Assembly: GCA_039920645.1 (NCBI GenBank)
Contig: JBDSDI010000194.1
Coordinates: forward strand, 1-10,545
Direction of reading: 5' to 3'
DNA from: CAMCVE01 sp039920645
GTDB lineage: Bacteria; Bdellovibrionota; UBA2428
Length of the DNA: 10,545 nucleotides
A program made the position numbers and the translations under genes. The notes under the pieces are model-generated. The model was not told the origin of the DNA. It worked only from the letters and a program-made list of their open reading frames with translations, and ran no database searches. Positions 1-5,662 of the stretch are shown in pieces. The number at the start of each line of letters is the position of its first letter. The stretch's first letter is position 1.

Positions 1-227
1 TGGAGAATGACGGTGTGACCCAGATGCAAGTCGGGTGTGGACGGATCCACGCCGAGTTTGATGCGAAGCGGGCGACGCTCGGCCAAGCTTTTCTCGAGCT
101 TTTTGATGAGTTCGTGTTCGGGAACGATTTCGGCGACGCCGCGTGCGATCTTTTCGAATTGCTCGCGCGCCTGCTGCTTGATCTCAGGAGTGATGACGAT
201 CTCGGGAGAAGCGGTATCAGATTTCAT
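1..227 (-). CDS. tyrS: Tyrosyl-tRNA synthetase, N-terminal part (cut by window edge)
   Basis: Class I aminoacyl-tRNA synthetase that charges tRNA-Tyr with tyrosine in the cytoplasm. Only the first 75 codons are present; the gene continues past base 1. Translating the minus strand from the ATG at 227-225 gives a helical leader, then RRPLRIKLGVDPSTPDLHLG at residues 51-70 and HTVIL. This is the start of the catalytic Rossmann fold, with the class I HIGH signature as HLGH (68-71). The long leader before the catalytic core, including ARGVAEIVPEHEL, resembles the TyrZ-type branch rather than E. coli TyrS (inference from memory of the family). The start overlaps the ymdB stop (ATGA), and the nearest purine-rich stretch (AAGGA, minus strand 247-243) is about 15 nt away, so translation is probably coupled to ymdB. 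The identification is firm; the KMSKS loop and tRNA-binding domain lie outside the window. Confidence 0.95.
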   Translation of the reverse strand, partial: MKSDTASPEIVITPEIKQQAREQFEKIARGVAEIVPEHELIKKLEKSLAERRPLRIKLGVDPSTPDLHLGHTVIL

Positions 228-1024
228 GGGTGGGTTTTCGGATCCTTTCGTTCGATGCGGACACGTTCGATCGAGTTTGATTTCCCGGTCGTCGTATCGA
301 TATCGATGATAACACCACAGAGCCACGGGTCCTGGCTGGCGGTCTCGAATTTTTTCCCACGACGCTCCACGAAACGCTCGATCACGATCTCTTTTTTAAC
401 GCCGATAACCGAGTCGTAAGGCCCGGTCATCCCTAAGTCCGAGATATAAGCCGTTCCCTTATCTAAAACGCGCTCGTCGGCCGTTTGGATGTGAGTGTGC
501 GTCCCGACCACCGCTGATGCGCGGCCGTTCATGAACCAGCCGAAGGCCATTTTTTCCGAGGTCGCTTCGCCATGGAAGTCGAAGATAATAATGTTGGTGA
601 TGGCCTGAATTTCCGGAAGAAGTTTTTCCGCTTTTTTGAACGGGCAGTCGAGGGGCTCCATGAAAGTGCGGCCCATGAGATTCACGAGCGCGACTTTCAC
701 GCCGGCGGAGAGCGCGTAGGTCGTCCAACCGCGTCCCGGAGTTCCTTCGGGATAATTGGCGGGACGAATGAGGTAGGGGTCGTCGTCGTAGAGGCCGAGG
801 GCTTCTTTCTTATCGAAGCTATGGTTGCCACCGCTCATGAGCTGGACGCCGGCTTGCGACATTTCCTGCACGGTCTGAGGGGTAACTCCGAAGCCGCCGG
901 CCATATTCTCGGTATTGGCGATCACGAGATCGATGGACTTGGCGGCTTTGAGTTTCGGCAGGAAGTCGCGGACCATGTCCCGCCCCGCTTCTCCGACGAT
1001 GTCTCCGATAAAAAGGACTTTCAC
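224..1024 (-). CDS. ymdB: YmdB family metallophosphoesterase (TIGR00282)
   Basis: Dinuclear-metal phosphoesterase of the YmdB family. The Bacillus subtilis member hydrolyses 2',3'-cyclic nucleotides and affects biofilm and motility decisions. The 266 residues are full family length, and all expected metal ligands are visible: D8 (FIGDIVG), E39 and N40 (ANTEN), N67-H68 (SGGNHSFD), H151 (DFHGEATSEK), and H176 and H178 (GTHTHIQTAD). There is no signal peptide or membrane segment, so it is cytoplasmic. The start is a GTG at 1024-1022, 12 nt after the rny stop, with a weak CAGGG four nt upstream; residue 1 then leads straight into the conserved first strand KVLFIGD. It is directly downstream of rny, the same pairing as in Firmicutes, which supports a role linked to RNA turnover. 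Its TGA overlaps the tyrS ATG. Confidence 0.95.
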   Translation of the reverse strand: MKVLFIGDIVGEAGRDMVRDFLPKLKAAKSIDLVIANTENMAGGFGVTPQTVQEMSQAGVQLMSGGNHSFDKKEALGLYDDDPYLIRPANYPEGTPGRGWTTYALSAGVKVALVNLMGRTFMEPLDCPFKKAEKLLPEIQAITNIIIFDFHGEATSEKMAFGWFMNGRASAVVGTHTHIQTADERVLDKGTAYISDLGMTGPYDSVIGVKKEIVIERFVERRGKKFETASQDPWLCGVIIDIDTTTGKSNSIERVRIERKDPKTHP

Positions 1025-1036
1025 AAAACCCTGGCC

Positions 1037-2611
1037 TTACTTCGCGAGGGCCGTAGCGCGGGTTTCGCGGATGACCGTGACTTTGATCTGACCGGGGTAG
1101 GTCATGTCGGACTCGATCTTCTTGGCGATGTCGCGTGAGAGCACGATAGCGGCTTCGTCGTTGATCCGAGAGTTCTCGACCATCACGCGCACTTCGCGGC
1201 CGGCGGCGATCGCAAAGCTGCGTTCGACTCCGGGGAAGGCGTTGGCGATGTTCTCGAGATCTTCGAGACGACGGACGTAGTTGTCGAGCTGTTCGCGGCG
1301 AGCACCGGGGCGAGCGCCGCTGATCGCGTCTCCGCCGATGACCATGAAGTCGAGCCAGGATTGGGGCTTGACGTCTTCGTGGTGGGCGCGGATGGCGTAG
1401 ACGATATCGGGAGCTTCACCGTACTTTTCGCAGAGGTCAGCGCCGATGACAGCGTGCGATCCTTCCACTTCGTGGGTCATCGCCTTGCCGATGTCGTGCA
1501 GCAGTCCCGCGCGGCGAGCCTTTTTCACGTCGAGGCCAAGCTCGGAAGCCATGAGGCCGCAGAGGTGACCGACTTCGATCGAGTGATGATAGATGTTTTG
1601 GGTGTAGGAGAAACGGAACTGGAGTTGTCCGATGACCTTGAGCAGCTCGGGGTGCATGCTGACGATGCCGAGATCGAGGATCGCAGCCTTGCCGGCCTCG
1701 CGGATTTTCGCGTCGACGCCCTTGGTGACTTTTTCGACGAGTTCTTCAATACGTCCGGGATGGATGCGTCCGTCTGCGATGAGTTGCTCGAGAACCGTTT
1801 TGCCGATGTGGCGACGAACGGGGTCAAAGCAACTGACGACAACCGTTTCGGGGGTGTCGTCGACGATGAGATCGCAACCGGTAGCGGCTTCGATGGCGCG
1901 GATGTTGCGACCTTCGCGTCCGATGAGGCGGCCCTTGAGATCGTCGCTCGGAAGATGAACCGATGAGGTGGTGCGCTCGGGAATGTAGTCGGACGAGTAG
2001 CGCGAGACGGCGGTCGAGATGATACGCTTGGCGAGCGATTCGGCTTCGTCCTTGGCATGCTCTTCGATTTCGCGGACCATGCGGGCTGCGGAAAGTTTCG
2101 TGTCGTCTTCGATACTTTTGAGGAGCGCTTCACGAGCTTCGCGCTCGGTCATAGAGGCGATGCGCTCGAATTCGCGTTTTGCTTCTTCAAGCTTCTGGCG
2201 GAAGTGAGCTTCCATCTGAGCACTGGCCTTGGTGATGCGCTCGTGTTCTTGAGTGGCGAGTTCGGACTTGCGGGCTGCGGCTTCGGCACGGTCCTTGGCT
2301 TCCTGCAGTTCGCGTTTCTCGTCGACGAGGTTCTTCTCGATGTCGCGAGCTTTTTGTTCGGCGCGACGAGTCTCATCAAGCTTCTGTTGAACGGATTGAT
2401 CGAATTGGCGCTTCGCTTGATCGACGGCTTCCTTGGACTTGCGTAACGCGTCCTTGCCCATAGTGTCGGCTTTGCGACGGGCGTCCTTCATGATGTCATC
2501 GGATTTGCGACGGGCGCCGCTCAGCAATTCTTTTTGCTTGAGCACGAGAGGAATGACGCCGATGCCGAGGCCCACGATAAGCGCGATGCCGATATAAATA
2601 TAGAATGTCAT
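1037..2611 (-). CDS. rny: Ribonuclease Y
   Basis: Membrane-anchored endoribonuclease that initiates mRNA decay. The 524-residue protein has the full family layout. A single N-terminal transmembrane helix spans about residues 2-24. A long charged coiled coil rich in Lys, Glu and Ala follows (about 28-190). A KH domain comes next, with the GxxG loop as GREG (231-234) in GRLIGREGRNIRAIE. The HD phosphohydrolase domain contains YHHSIEV (341-347), the catalytic HD pair H372-D373 in LLHDIGKA, and H410-H411. The C-terminal family domain ends in MTYPGQIKVTVIRE. The ATG at 2611 is preceded by AAAGGAG about 10 nt upstream and overlaps the fthC TGA as ATGA. Proteobacteria mostly rely on RNase E, so RNase Y is a useful lineage clue. 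YmdB follows after 12 nt. Confidence 0.97.
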   Translation of the reverse strand: MTFYIYIGIALIVGLGIGVIPLVLKQKELLSGARRKSDDIMKDARRKADTMGKDALRKSKEAVDQAKRQFDQSVQQKLDETRRAEQKARDIEKNLVDEKRELQEAKDRAEAAARKSELATQEHERITKASAQMEAHFRQKLEEAKREFERIASMTEREAREALLKSIEDDTKLSAARMVREIEEHAKDEAESLAKRIISTAVSRYSSDYIPERTTSSVHLPSDDLKGRLIGREGRNIRAIEAATGCDLIVDDTPETVVVSCFDPVRRHIGKTVLEQLIADGRIHPGRIEELVEKVTKGVDAKIREAGKAAILDLGIVSMHPELLKVIGQLQFRFSYTQNIYHHSIEVGHLCGLMASELGLDVKKARRAGLLHDIGKAMTHEVEGSHAVIGADLCEKYGEAPDIVYAIRAHHEDVKPQSWLDFMVIGGDAISGARPGARREQLDNYVRRLEDLENIANAFPGVERSFAIAAGREVRVMVENSRINDEAAIVLSRDIAKKIESDMTYPGQIKVTVIRETRATALAK

Positions 2612-3270
2612 AGTTTGCGGTCTCCTTTGTTGAGAATATTCAGAAAACGGGTGTTCGTTAAAAGCGCGCTCATGTCCTGATCATGAGGCTCGGTCCAGGT
2701 TGCAGGAAACTGTTCGAGTAAAAAGTCCTCGTGACAGACGCCCACCGCGAAGATTCCAGGATGGCGGGCAAGATAACGATCGAAATGGCCCTTGCCGCGC
2801 CCCATCCGATGACCGGAGTGATCGGCGAGCGTGCAGGGAACAAATATAAGCGAGGGTTCGGCGATTGCAGCGGAAGCAGACGGTTCGTAGAGACCGAAAG
2901 GTTTTGAAACGACGAGTTCCGTGAAAGCGGCTGCGCAGAAATCGAAGGAGTCCGGGTTCGAGCGCGGGAAAGTGGTCGTGAGTACGGTGGGAGCGACGGA
3001 ACGGAGCCAGGTTTCGATTTGCTCGACTTCGAACCACGATGCGCGTCCCGCGTAGATACCGACGGTCGAGTGCTCGGAGAGAAGTTGTGAGAAGTCAGGT
3101 GAGATCGTAGAGGGCGAGGGCAGCGTGAAAGTTTCGCCGGCGCTGTGCAAGCGCGCGTGCTCGGCCTTCGCGAGACGTCGAGCGTCTTCGCGTCCGAGGC
3201 GAGCGACCGCTTCGGTTTTCAATGAGGTCGAAAAGGAGCCGATTGCTCCTTCGCGAAGGGATGCTGCCAT
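2608..3270 (-). CDS. fthC: 5-formyltetrahydrofolate cyclo-ligase family protein
   Basis: ATP-dependent conversion of 5-formyl-THF to 5,10-methenyl-THF in the cytoplasm, a folate salvage step (family aliases fau, ygfA, MTHFS). At 220 residues it is slightly longer than typical (about 180-200). The diagnostic nucleotide/phosphate loop is GHRMGRGKGHFDRYL at residues 153-167, matching the family pattern G-x-R-[LM]-G-x-G-x-G-[YF]-[YF]-D-R. FGLYEP (125-130) and the FVPCTLAD strand (143-150) precede it, and WTEPHDQDM...LLT follows (192-205). The first 40 residues, which in relatives carry the K/R-rich start helix, are poorly conserved, so the exact start is less certain. The ATG at 3270 has no visible Shine-Dalgarno sequence and lies 11 nt downstream of a 7-bp hairpin. 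The 3' end overlaps rny by 4 nt. Lying downstream of zapA with a structured gap matches the zapA-ssrS-fau order of gammaproteobacteria. Confidence 0.87.
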   Translation of the reverse strand: MAASLREGAIGSFSTSLKTEAVARLGREDARRLAKAEHARLHSAGETFTLPSPSTISPDFSQLLSEHSTVGIYAGRASWFEVEQIETWLRSVAPTVLTTTFPRSNPDSFDFCAAAFTELVVSKPFGLYEPSASAAIAEPSLIFVPCTLADHSGHRMGRGKGHFDRYLARHPGIFAVGVCHEDFLLEQFPATWTEPHDQDMSALLTNTRFLNILNKGDRKL

Positions 3271-3281
3271 GACTTGTCTTG

Positions 3282-3311
3282 GGCCCGCTCTGTATCAAAA
3301 GGCTGCGGGCC
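3282..3311 (-). promoter_or_regulatory. Leader hairpin just upstream of the fthC start codon
   Basis: GGCCCGC at minus 3311-3305 pairs perfectly with GCGGGCC at 3288-3282, giving a 7-bp all-GC stem with a 16-nt loop. It ends 11 nt before the fthC ATG, where a ribosome binding site would normally lie, and no Shine-Dalgarno sequence is seen there. It could modulate fthC translation or form the 3' part of an RNA made from the gap. The pairing is seen directly; the role is inference. Confidence 0.4.
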
Positions 3312-3397
3312 TCACTCCGTTCTCTTAAATTCTAGCCCTTTTTTTAGGGGCTGGATCGGGACCGTCCCCACGGAAAGTGTGGAACAACGTTCTTCGA

Positions 3398-3415
3398 GAG
3401 CGGCTAAAGCCGCTC
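3398..3415 (-). terminator. Hairpin directly after zapA, possible weak terminator
   Basis: The perfect inverted repeat GAGCGGC-TTTA-GCCGCTC (minus strand) begins 2 nt after the zapA stop codon. The 7-bp GC-rich stem with a 4-nt loop is stable, but the bases after it are not T-rich on either strand. It may therefore be a 3'-end stabiliser, a Rho-linked pause site or part of an RNA in the gap rather than a true intrinsic terminator. Confidence 0.35.
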
Positions 3416-3417
3416 GA

Positions 3418-3759
3418 TCAAGAAGATCGTCCGGGCAGCGTTGTCAGATGCGCCTCAACGCGTTTGATGAGGCGATCCGTCGTGTCCGTAGCTCGGCGCT
3501 TGAGAAGACGCAGTTTCTCTTGTTCACGGAGAAGCTCTTCGGCCAGATTGAATGCGACGAGAACAGCCATCTGTTGTCCGCTCATGCTTTTGGCCACGGA
3601 CTCGGAAAATTCGTCGAATTTAGAATTTACGAGATCGCGGATTTGCTTGAGAGACGCCGGAGTGGCTTCAGTTCTGACTTTGACCGTGGTTCCGCCCAGA
3701 GAAATCTCCGTGATTTTCGGACTTCCTTTAGGCAGAGTTTCGATCAAAATCTTTTCCAT
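3418..3759 (-). CDS. zapA: Cell division protein ZapA
   Basis: Small cytoplasmic protein that binds FtsZ and promotes bundling of Z-ring protofilaments. At 113 residues the length is right for ZapA. The N-terminal domain shows the beta pattern around EKILIETLPKG and ITEISLGGTTVKVRTEA (about 2-33), followed by the helix LKQIRDLVNSKFDEF and the family's best-known segment QQMAVLVAFNLAEELLREQE (about 62-81), which in relatives reads as vLaALNla.el. A basic coiled-coil tail (82-106) would mediate dimer and tetramer formation. It lies 26 nt downstream of ftsY, so the two are probably co-transcribed. No clear Shine-Dalgarno sequence precedes the ATG at 3759; the start is chosen because the sequence enters the first beta strand immediately. 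The family is too short and divergent for full certainty by eye, but adjacency to fthC supports the call. Confidence 0.87.
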   Translation of the reverse strand: MEKILIETLPKGSPKITEISLGGTTVKVRTEATPASLKQIRDLVNSKFDEFSESVAKSMSGQQMAVLVAFNLAEELLREQEKLRLLKRRATDTTDRLIKRVEAHLTTLPGRSS

Positions 3760-3785
3760 GGTTCAGAGGGAATCATCCCATATTT

Positions 3786-4916
3786 CTAGAGACTTTGCAC
3801 GGCTTCATCCGAAAGAACTTTCGTGCTCTCGGGCAGTCCCAGCAGCGCGTCAACGAAGCCGTCCGGCTCGAAGCTCACGAAGTCTTTTTCAGTCTCACCG
3901 AGACCGAGTCTCCGGATGCGGACCCCGGTCTGACGGGCGACGGCGACCACGGCCCCGCCACGAGCGCTTCCATCGAGTTTGGTGAGCACCAGACCGCTGA
4001 GGCCGACTGCCTCCTGGAACTGCTTGGCTTGCGGGAGCATGTTCTGGCCGGTGTGGGCATCCAGGACCAGAAGGGTTTCATGGGGGGCTGTCGAAAGGGC
4101 CTTGGCCATCACGCGTTTGTTTTTGGTGAGGGCGTCCATCAGCTGGTTCTGGTTGTGGAGACGTCCTGCGGAATCGCAGAGCACGAAGTCGACTTTCTTA
4201 GCCCGGGCCGACTGGATCGCGTCGAAAAGGACGGAAGACGAATCGGCTCCGGCCGCTCCGCGCACGCACTCGACGCCGAGTCGTTGGGCCCAGGTTTCGA
4301 GTTGCTCGCCGGCTGCCGCTCGGAAAGTATCGCCGGCCGCAAGCATGACTTTGAAACCGCGCGCCTTGAGTTCGGACGCGAGTTTGGCGATGCTCGTCGT
4401 TTTACCGACACCGTTCACGCCAACGAACCAGAGGACCGTGGGTTCGCCGTCGCTTTGGCGCGCGGGCCATTCGTCGGTAAGCGCCGACTGACGGGAGGAT
4501 GCGAGCCAGGCCTTCAGCACGAGGCCCAGGCGGCTTTTTGCGCTATGAAGACGTTCGTTCTCGGGAACTTTTGCGAGCTCGGGCCAGTTGAGTTGCGAGA
4601 GCGCTTCTTCGGTATTTTGAACGCCGAGATCGCTCACCAGACAGGCTTCTTCGAGAGAGGCTTTGAGATCTTGAATCTCGGTTTTGGAAACGAAGGTGAA
4701 GCGGCTGCGGGTTTTGGTGAGGGCTTTCCACCACGAGGATGAGCCTTCGGAGTGATCCGGAGGAAGAGCGGCGTCGGGAGCGTTTGCAGAATGCGGAATC
4801 TCGGCAGACGCGGGCGCATCCTGGTGCTTTTTGCGCAGCACGAGCCAAAGGAATGCGAGGATAAGGCCGAAGGTGCCGAGTCCAAAGACAATATCCTGAA
4901 AGGCGGGGGTGTTCAC
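3786..4916 (-). CDS. ftsY: Signal recognition particle receptor FtsY
   Basis: SRP GTPase that docks SRP-ribosome-nascent chain complexes at the membrane for co-translational insertion. The protein has 376 residues. A hydrophobic segment at about 9-27 predicts an N-terminal membrane anchor, and a Pro/Ala/Ser linker (32-60) replaces the long acidic A domain of E. coli FtsY. The helical N domain covers about 62-140. The NG GTPase has the P-loop GVNGVGKTT (166-174), the SRP-specific DTFRAAAGEQL (196-206), G3 as DSAGR (248-252; DTAGR is usual), G4 TKLDG (312-316) with SARGG, and GLGETEKDF near the end. FtsY rather than Ffh is supported by the absence of an M domain and the C-terminal FVDALLG ending. 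The start is GTG at 4916-4914, preceded by AAAGGG four nt upstream. zapA follows after 26 nt. A TATAAA on the minus strand (4929-4924) is too close to the start to be a convincing promoter. Confidence 0.96.
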   Translation of the reverse strand: MNTPAFQDIVFGLGTFGLILAFLWLVLRKKHQDAPASAEIPHSANAPDAALPPDHSEGSSSWWKALTKTRSRFTFVSKTEIQDLKASLEEACLVSDLGVQNTEEALSQLNWPELAKVPENERLHSAKSRLGLVLKAWLASSRQSALTDEWPARQSDGEPTVLWFVGVNGVGKTTSIAKLASELKARGFKVMLAAGDTFRAAAGEQLETWAQRLGVECVRGAAGADSSSVLFDAIQSARAKKVDFVLCDSAGRLHNQNQLMDALTKNKRVMAKALSTAPHETLLVLDAHTGQNMLPQAKQFQEAVGLSGLVLTKLDGSARGGAVVAVARQTGVRIRRLGLGETEKDFVSFEPDGFVDALLGLPESTKVLSDEAVQSL

Positions 4917-4973
4917 GACGCCCTTTATAGGACGCTTCTTCTCAGAGTGCCACGACTATTCTTGCGGCGCGTT

Positions 4974-5003
4974 GGGAGAGGGCCTTTCGGAGCACCCCCT
5001 CCC
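4974..5003 (-). terminator. Strong hairpin after the exported-protein gene
   Basis: On the minus strand GGGAGGGGG (5003-4995) pairs with CCCTCTCCC (4982-4974) over 9 bp with a single G-U pair; an internal CC-GAAA-GG can cap the loop. It starts 8 nt after the stop codon of the 182-residue gene and lies about 58 nt before the ftsY start. No T-tract follows on either strand, so it may act as an mRNA 3'-end stem or an imperfect terminator separating this gene from ftsY. The stem is seen directly; the role is inference. Confidence 0.45.
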
Positions 5004-5010
5004 ACAGAAA

Positions 5011-5559
5011 TCAGGTCCCGCAGCCGCCGACTTGGATCGTGAGGACTTCTTCGTTCTCGGTATCGAGAATATCGAGGATGTTCCAGCTCCCATCTTCGTT
5101 AGCGTGGTTGGCCTCGTAGAGTTCCAGCGAACTTGCGTCGAGCTTGCCGGTCGCTTGGGTCACAAGGTCGGCGAGCTTTTTCTGTGTAGGAGCGAGGGAG
5201 GCGTAGTTCTCACCCTGAGATAGGTCGGAGAAAAGCGTCGTGATGAGCGTGTCGATTGTGGTGTCGGAGCGAACTGCCACTGGGGTTTCGCCGTCGCTGT
5301 AGAAGAGACCGTTACGGCTGATATTGAGCTGCTTGATCGTATTGATGTTCTCTTCGCTTTGCTTGCGCGCGATCGAGTAGCTCTCCACCTTCGTGCAGTC
5401 ATCGAAGAGGTCTTTTTGTTTTTCGAAGCTGCCGGCGAAGACGGCGACTTTTTGAAGAGAGGCATTTTTTAGAGTTTTCACGGCTTTGAATGTCGCGGCT
5501 TCGGCAGAGCCAGCGGCCCCTAAGATAAAAGTGGTGATCAAAAATAATTTTGCGTTCAT
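5011..5559 (-). CDS. Sec-exported protein of unknown function
   Basis: I do not recognise this 182-residue protein. It begins with a clear Sec signal peptide: a Lys at position 4, a hydrophobic core LFLITTFILGAAG, and an AEA-A cleavage site after about residue 21, with no lipobox cysteine. The mature part (about 161 residues) is hydrophilic and Ser/Thr/Asp/Glu-rich, with no membrane helix. It has only two cysteines, C55 (DDCTKV) and C180 (GGCGT, three from the end), which could form one disulfide joining the ends. The ATG at 5559 has a good GAGGAG nine nt upstream. It lies 64 nt downstream of the topoisomerase gene, with terminator-like sequence between, so it is probably its own unit; a strong hairpin follows. 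An extracytoplasmic location is likely. Its role and any link to the kinase pair upstream are unknown. Confidence 0.8.
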   Translation of the reverse strand: MNAKLFLITTFILGAAGSAEAATFKAVKTLKNASLQKVAVFAGSFEKQKDLFDDCTKVESYSIARKQSEENINTIKQLNISRNGLFYSDGETPVAVRSDTTIDTLITTLFSDLSQGENYASLAPTQKKLADLVTQATGKLDASSLELYEANHANEDGSWNILDILDTENEEVLTIQVGGCGT

Positions 5560-5612
5560 TGGGCGAATCTCCTCAGAAGACCTCCCTAATGAGTTTATTA
5601 ATGCGGCGCAAT

Positions 5613-5662
5613 AAAAAAGTCATTCATCGGCGCGAGGTCTTCTGGGAGGCGCCGTCTTTTTT
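5613..5662. terminator. Bidirectional terminator-like hairpin at the topoisomerase 3' end
   Basis: CGGCGC (5628-5633) and GCGCCG (5649-5654) form a 6-bp perfect stem with a 15-nt loop. On the plus strand TC and then six T residues (5657-5662) follow, the layout of an intrinsic terminator. On the minus strand the same stem is followed, after 9 nt, by six T residues (plus-strand A tract 5613-5618). The A and T tracts can pair around the stem. It covers the last topoisomerase codons and its TGA at 5626-5624, so it could end the topoisomerase transcript and block antisense transcription. The stem is short with a large loop, which limits confidence. Confidence 0.4.

Larger units (their letters stand above)
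3271..3417 (-). other. Structured zapA-fthC intergenic region; candidate 6S RNA (ssrS) site
   Basis: This 147-nt non-coding gap is the largest intergenic stretch in the window. Read on the minus strand it holds several inverted repeats in a row: GAGCGGC/GCCGCTC (3415-3398), CCAC/GTGG (around 3379-3365), CCAGCCC/GGGCTAG (around 3352-3332, A-rich loop) and GGCCCGC/GCGGGCC (3311-3282). A TAGAAT hexamer within it resembles a -10 box, but no good -35 is spaced to it. In E. coli and many proteobacteria the gap between zapA and fau (ygfA), in this same orientation, encodes 6S RNA. That positional match is the only support: I could not find a long closing stem or central bubble by eye, and 6S RNA is usually about 180 nt, so it would have to overlap a flanking gene slightly. 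It may equally be an mRNA leader with a promoter for fthC-rny-ymdB-tyrS. Confidence 0.3.

Noticed and set aside
572..1966. Plus-strand open frames opposite ymdB and rny (572-1138, 1361-1966)
   Set aside because: They are shadows of conserved genes on the minus strand, lack plausible ribosome binding sites and show no protein-like domain.
3330..3355. AGCCC-T-rich-GGGCT hairpin as an intrinsic terminator
   Set aside because: The T-run (plus strand) or A-run (minus strand) lies inside the loop, not after the stem, so it does not have terminator geometry on either strand.
3795..4742. Long plus-strand open frame (315 codons) opposite ftsY
   Set aside because: The opposite strand carries a complete FtsY with all GTPase motifs; the plus-strand translation has no recognisable domain and is a by-product of GC-rich codon bias.
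4930..4960. TGGCAC on the minus strand upstream of ftsY as a sigma-54 -24 element
   Set aside because: The hexamer matches, but the required TTGC-type -12 element is absent at the correct spacing (GAAGA is found instead).
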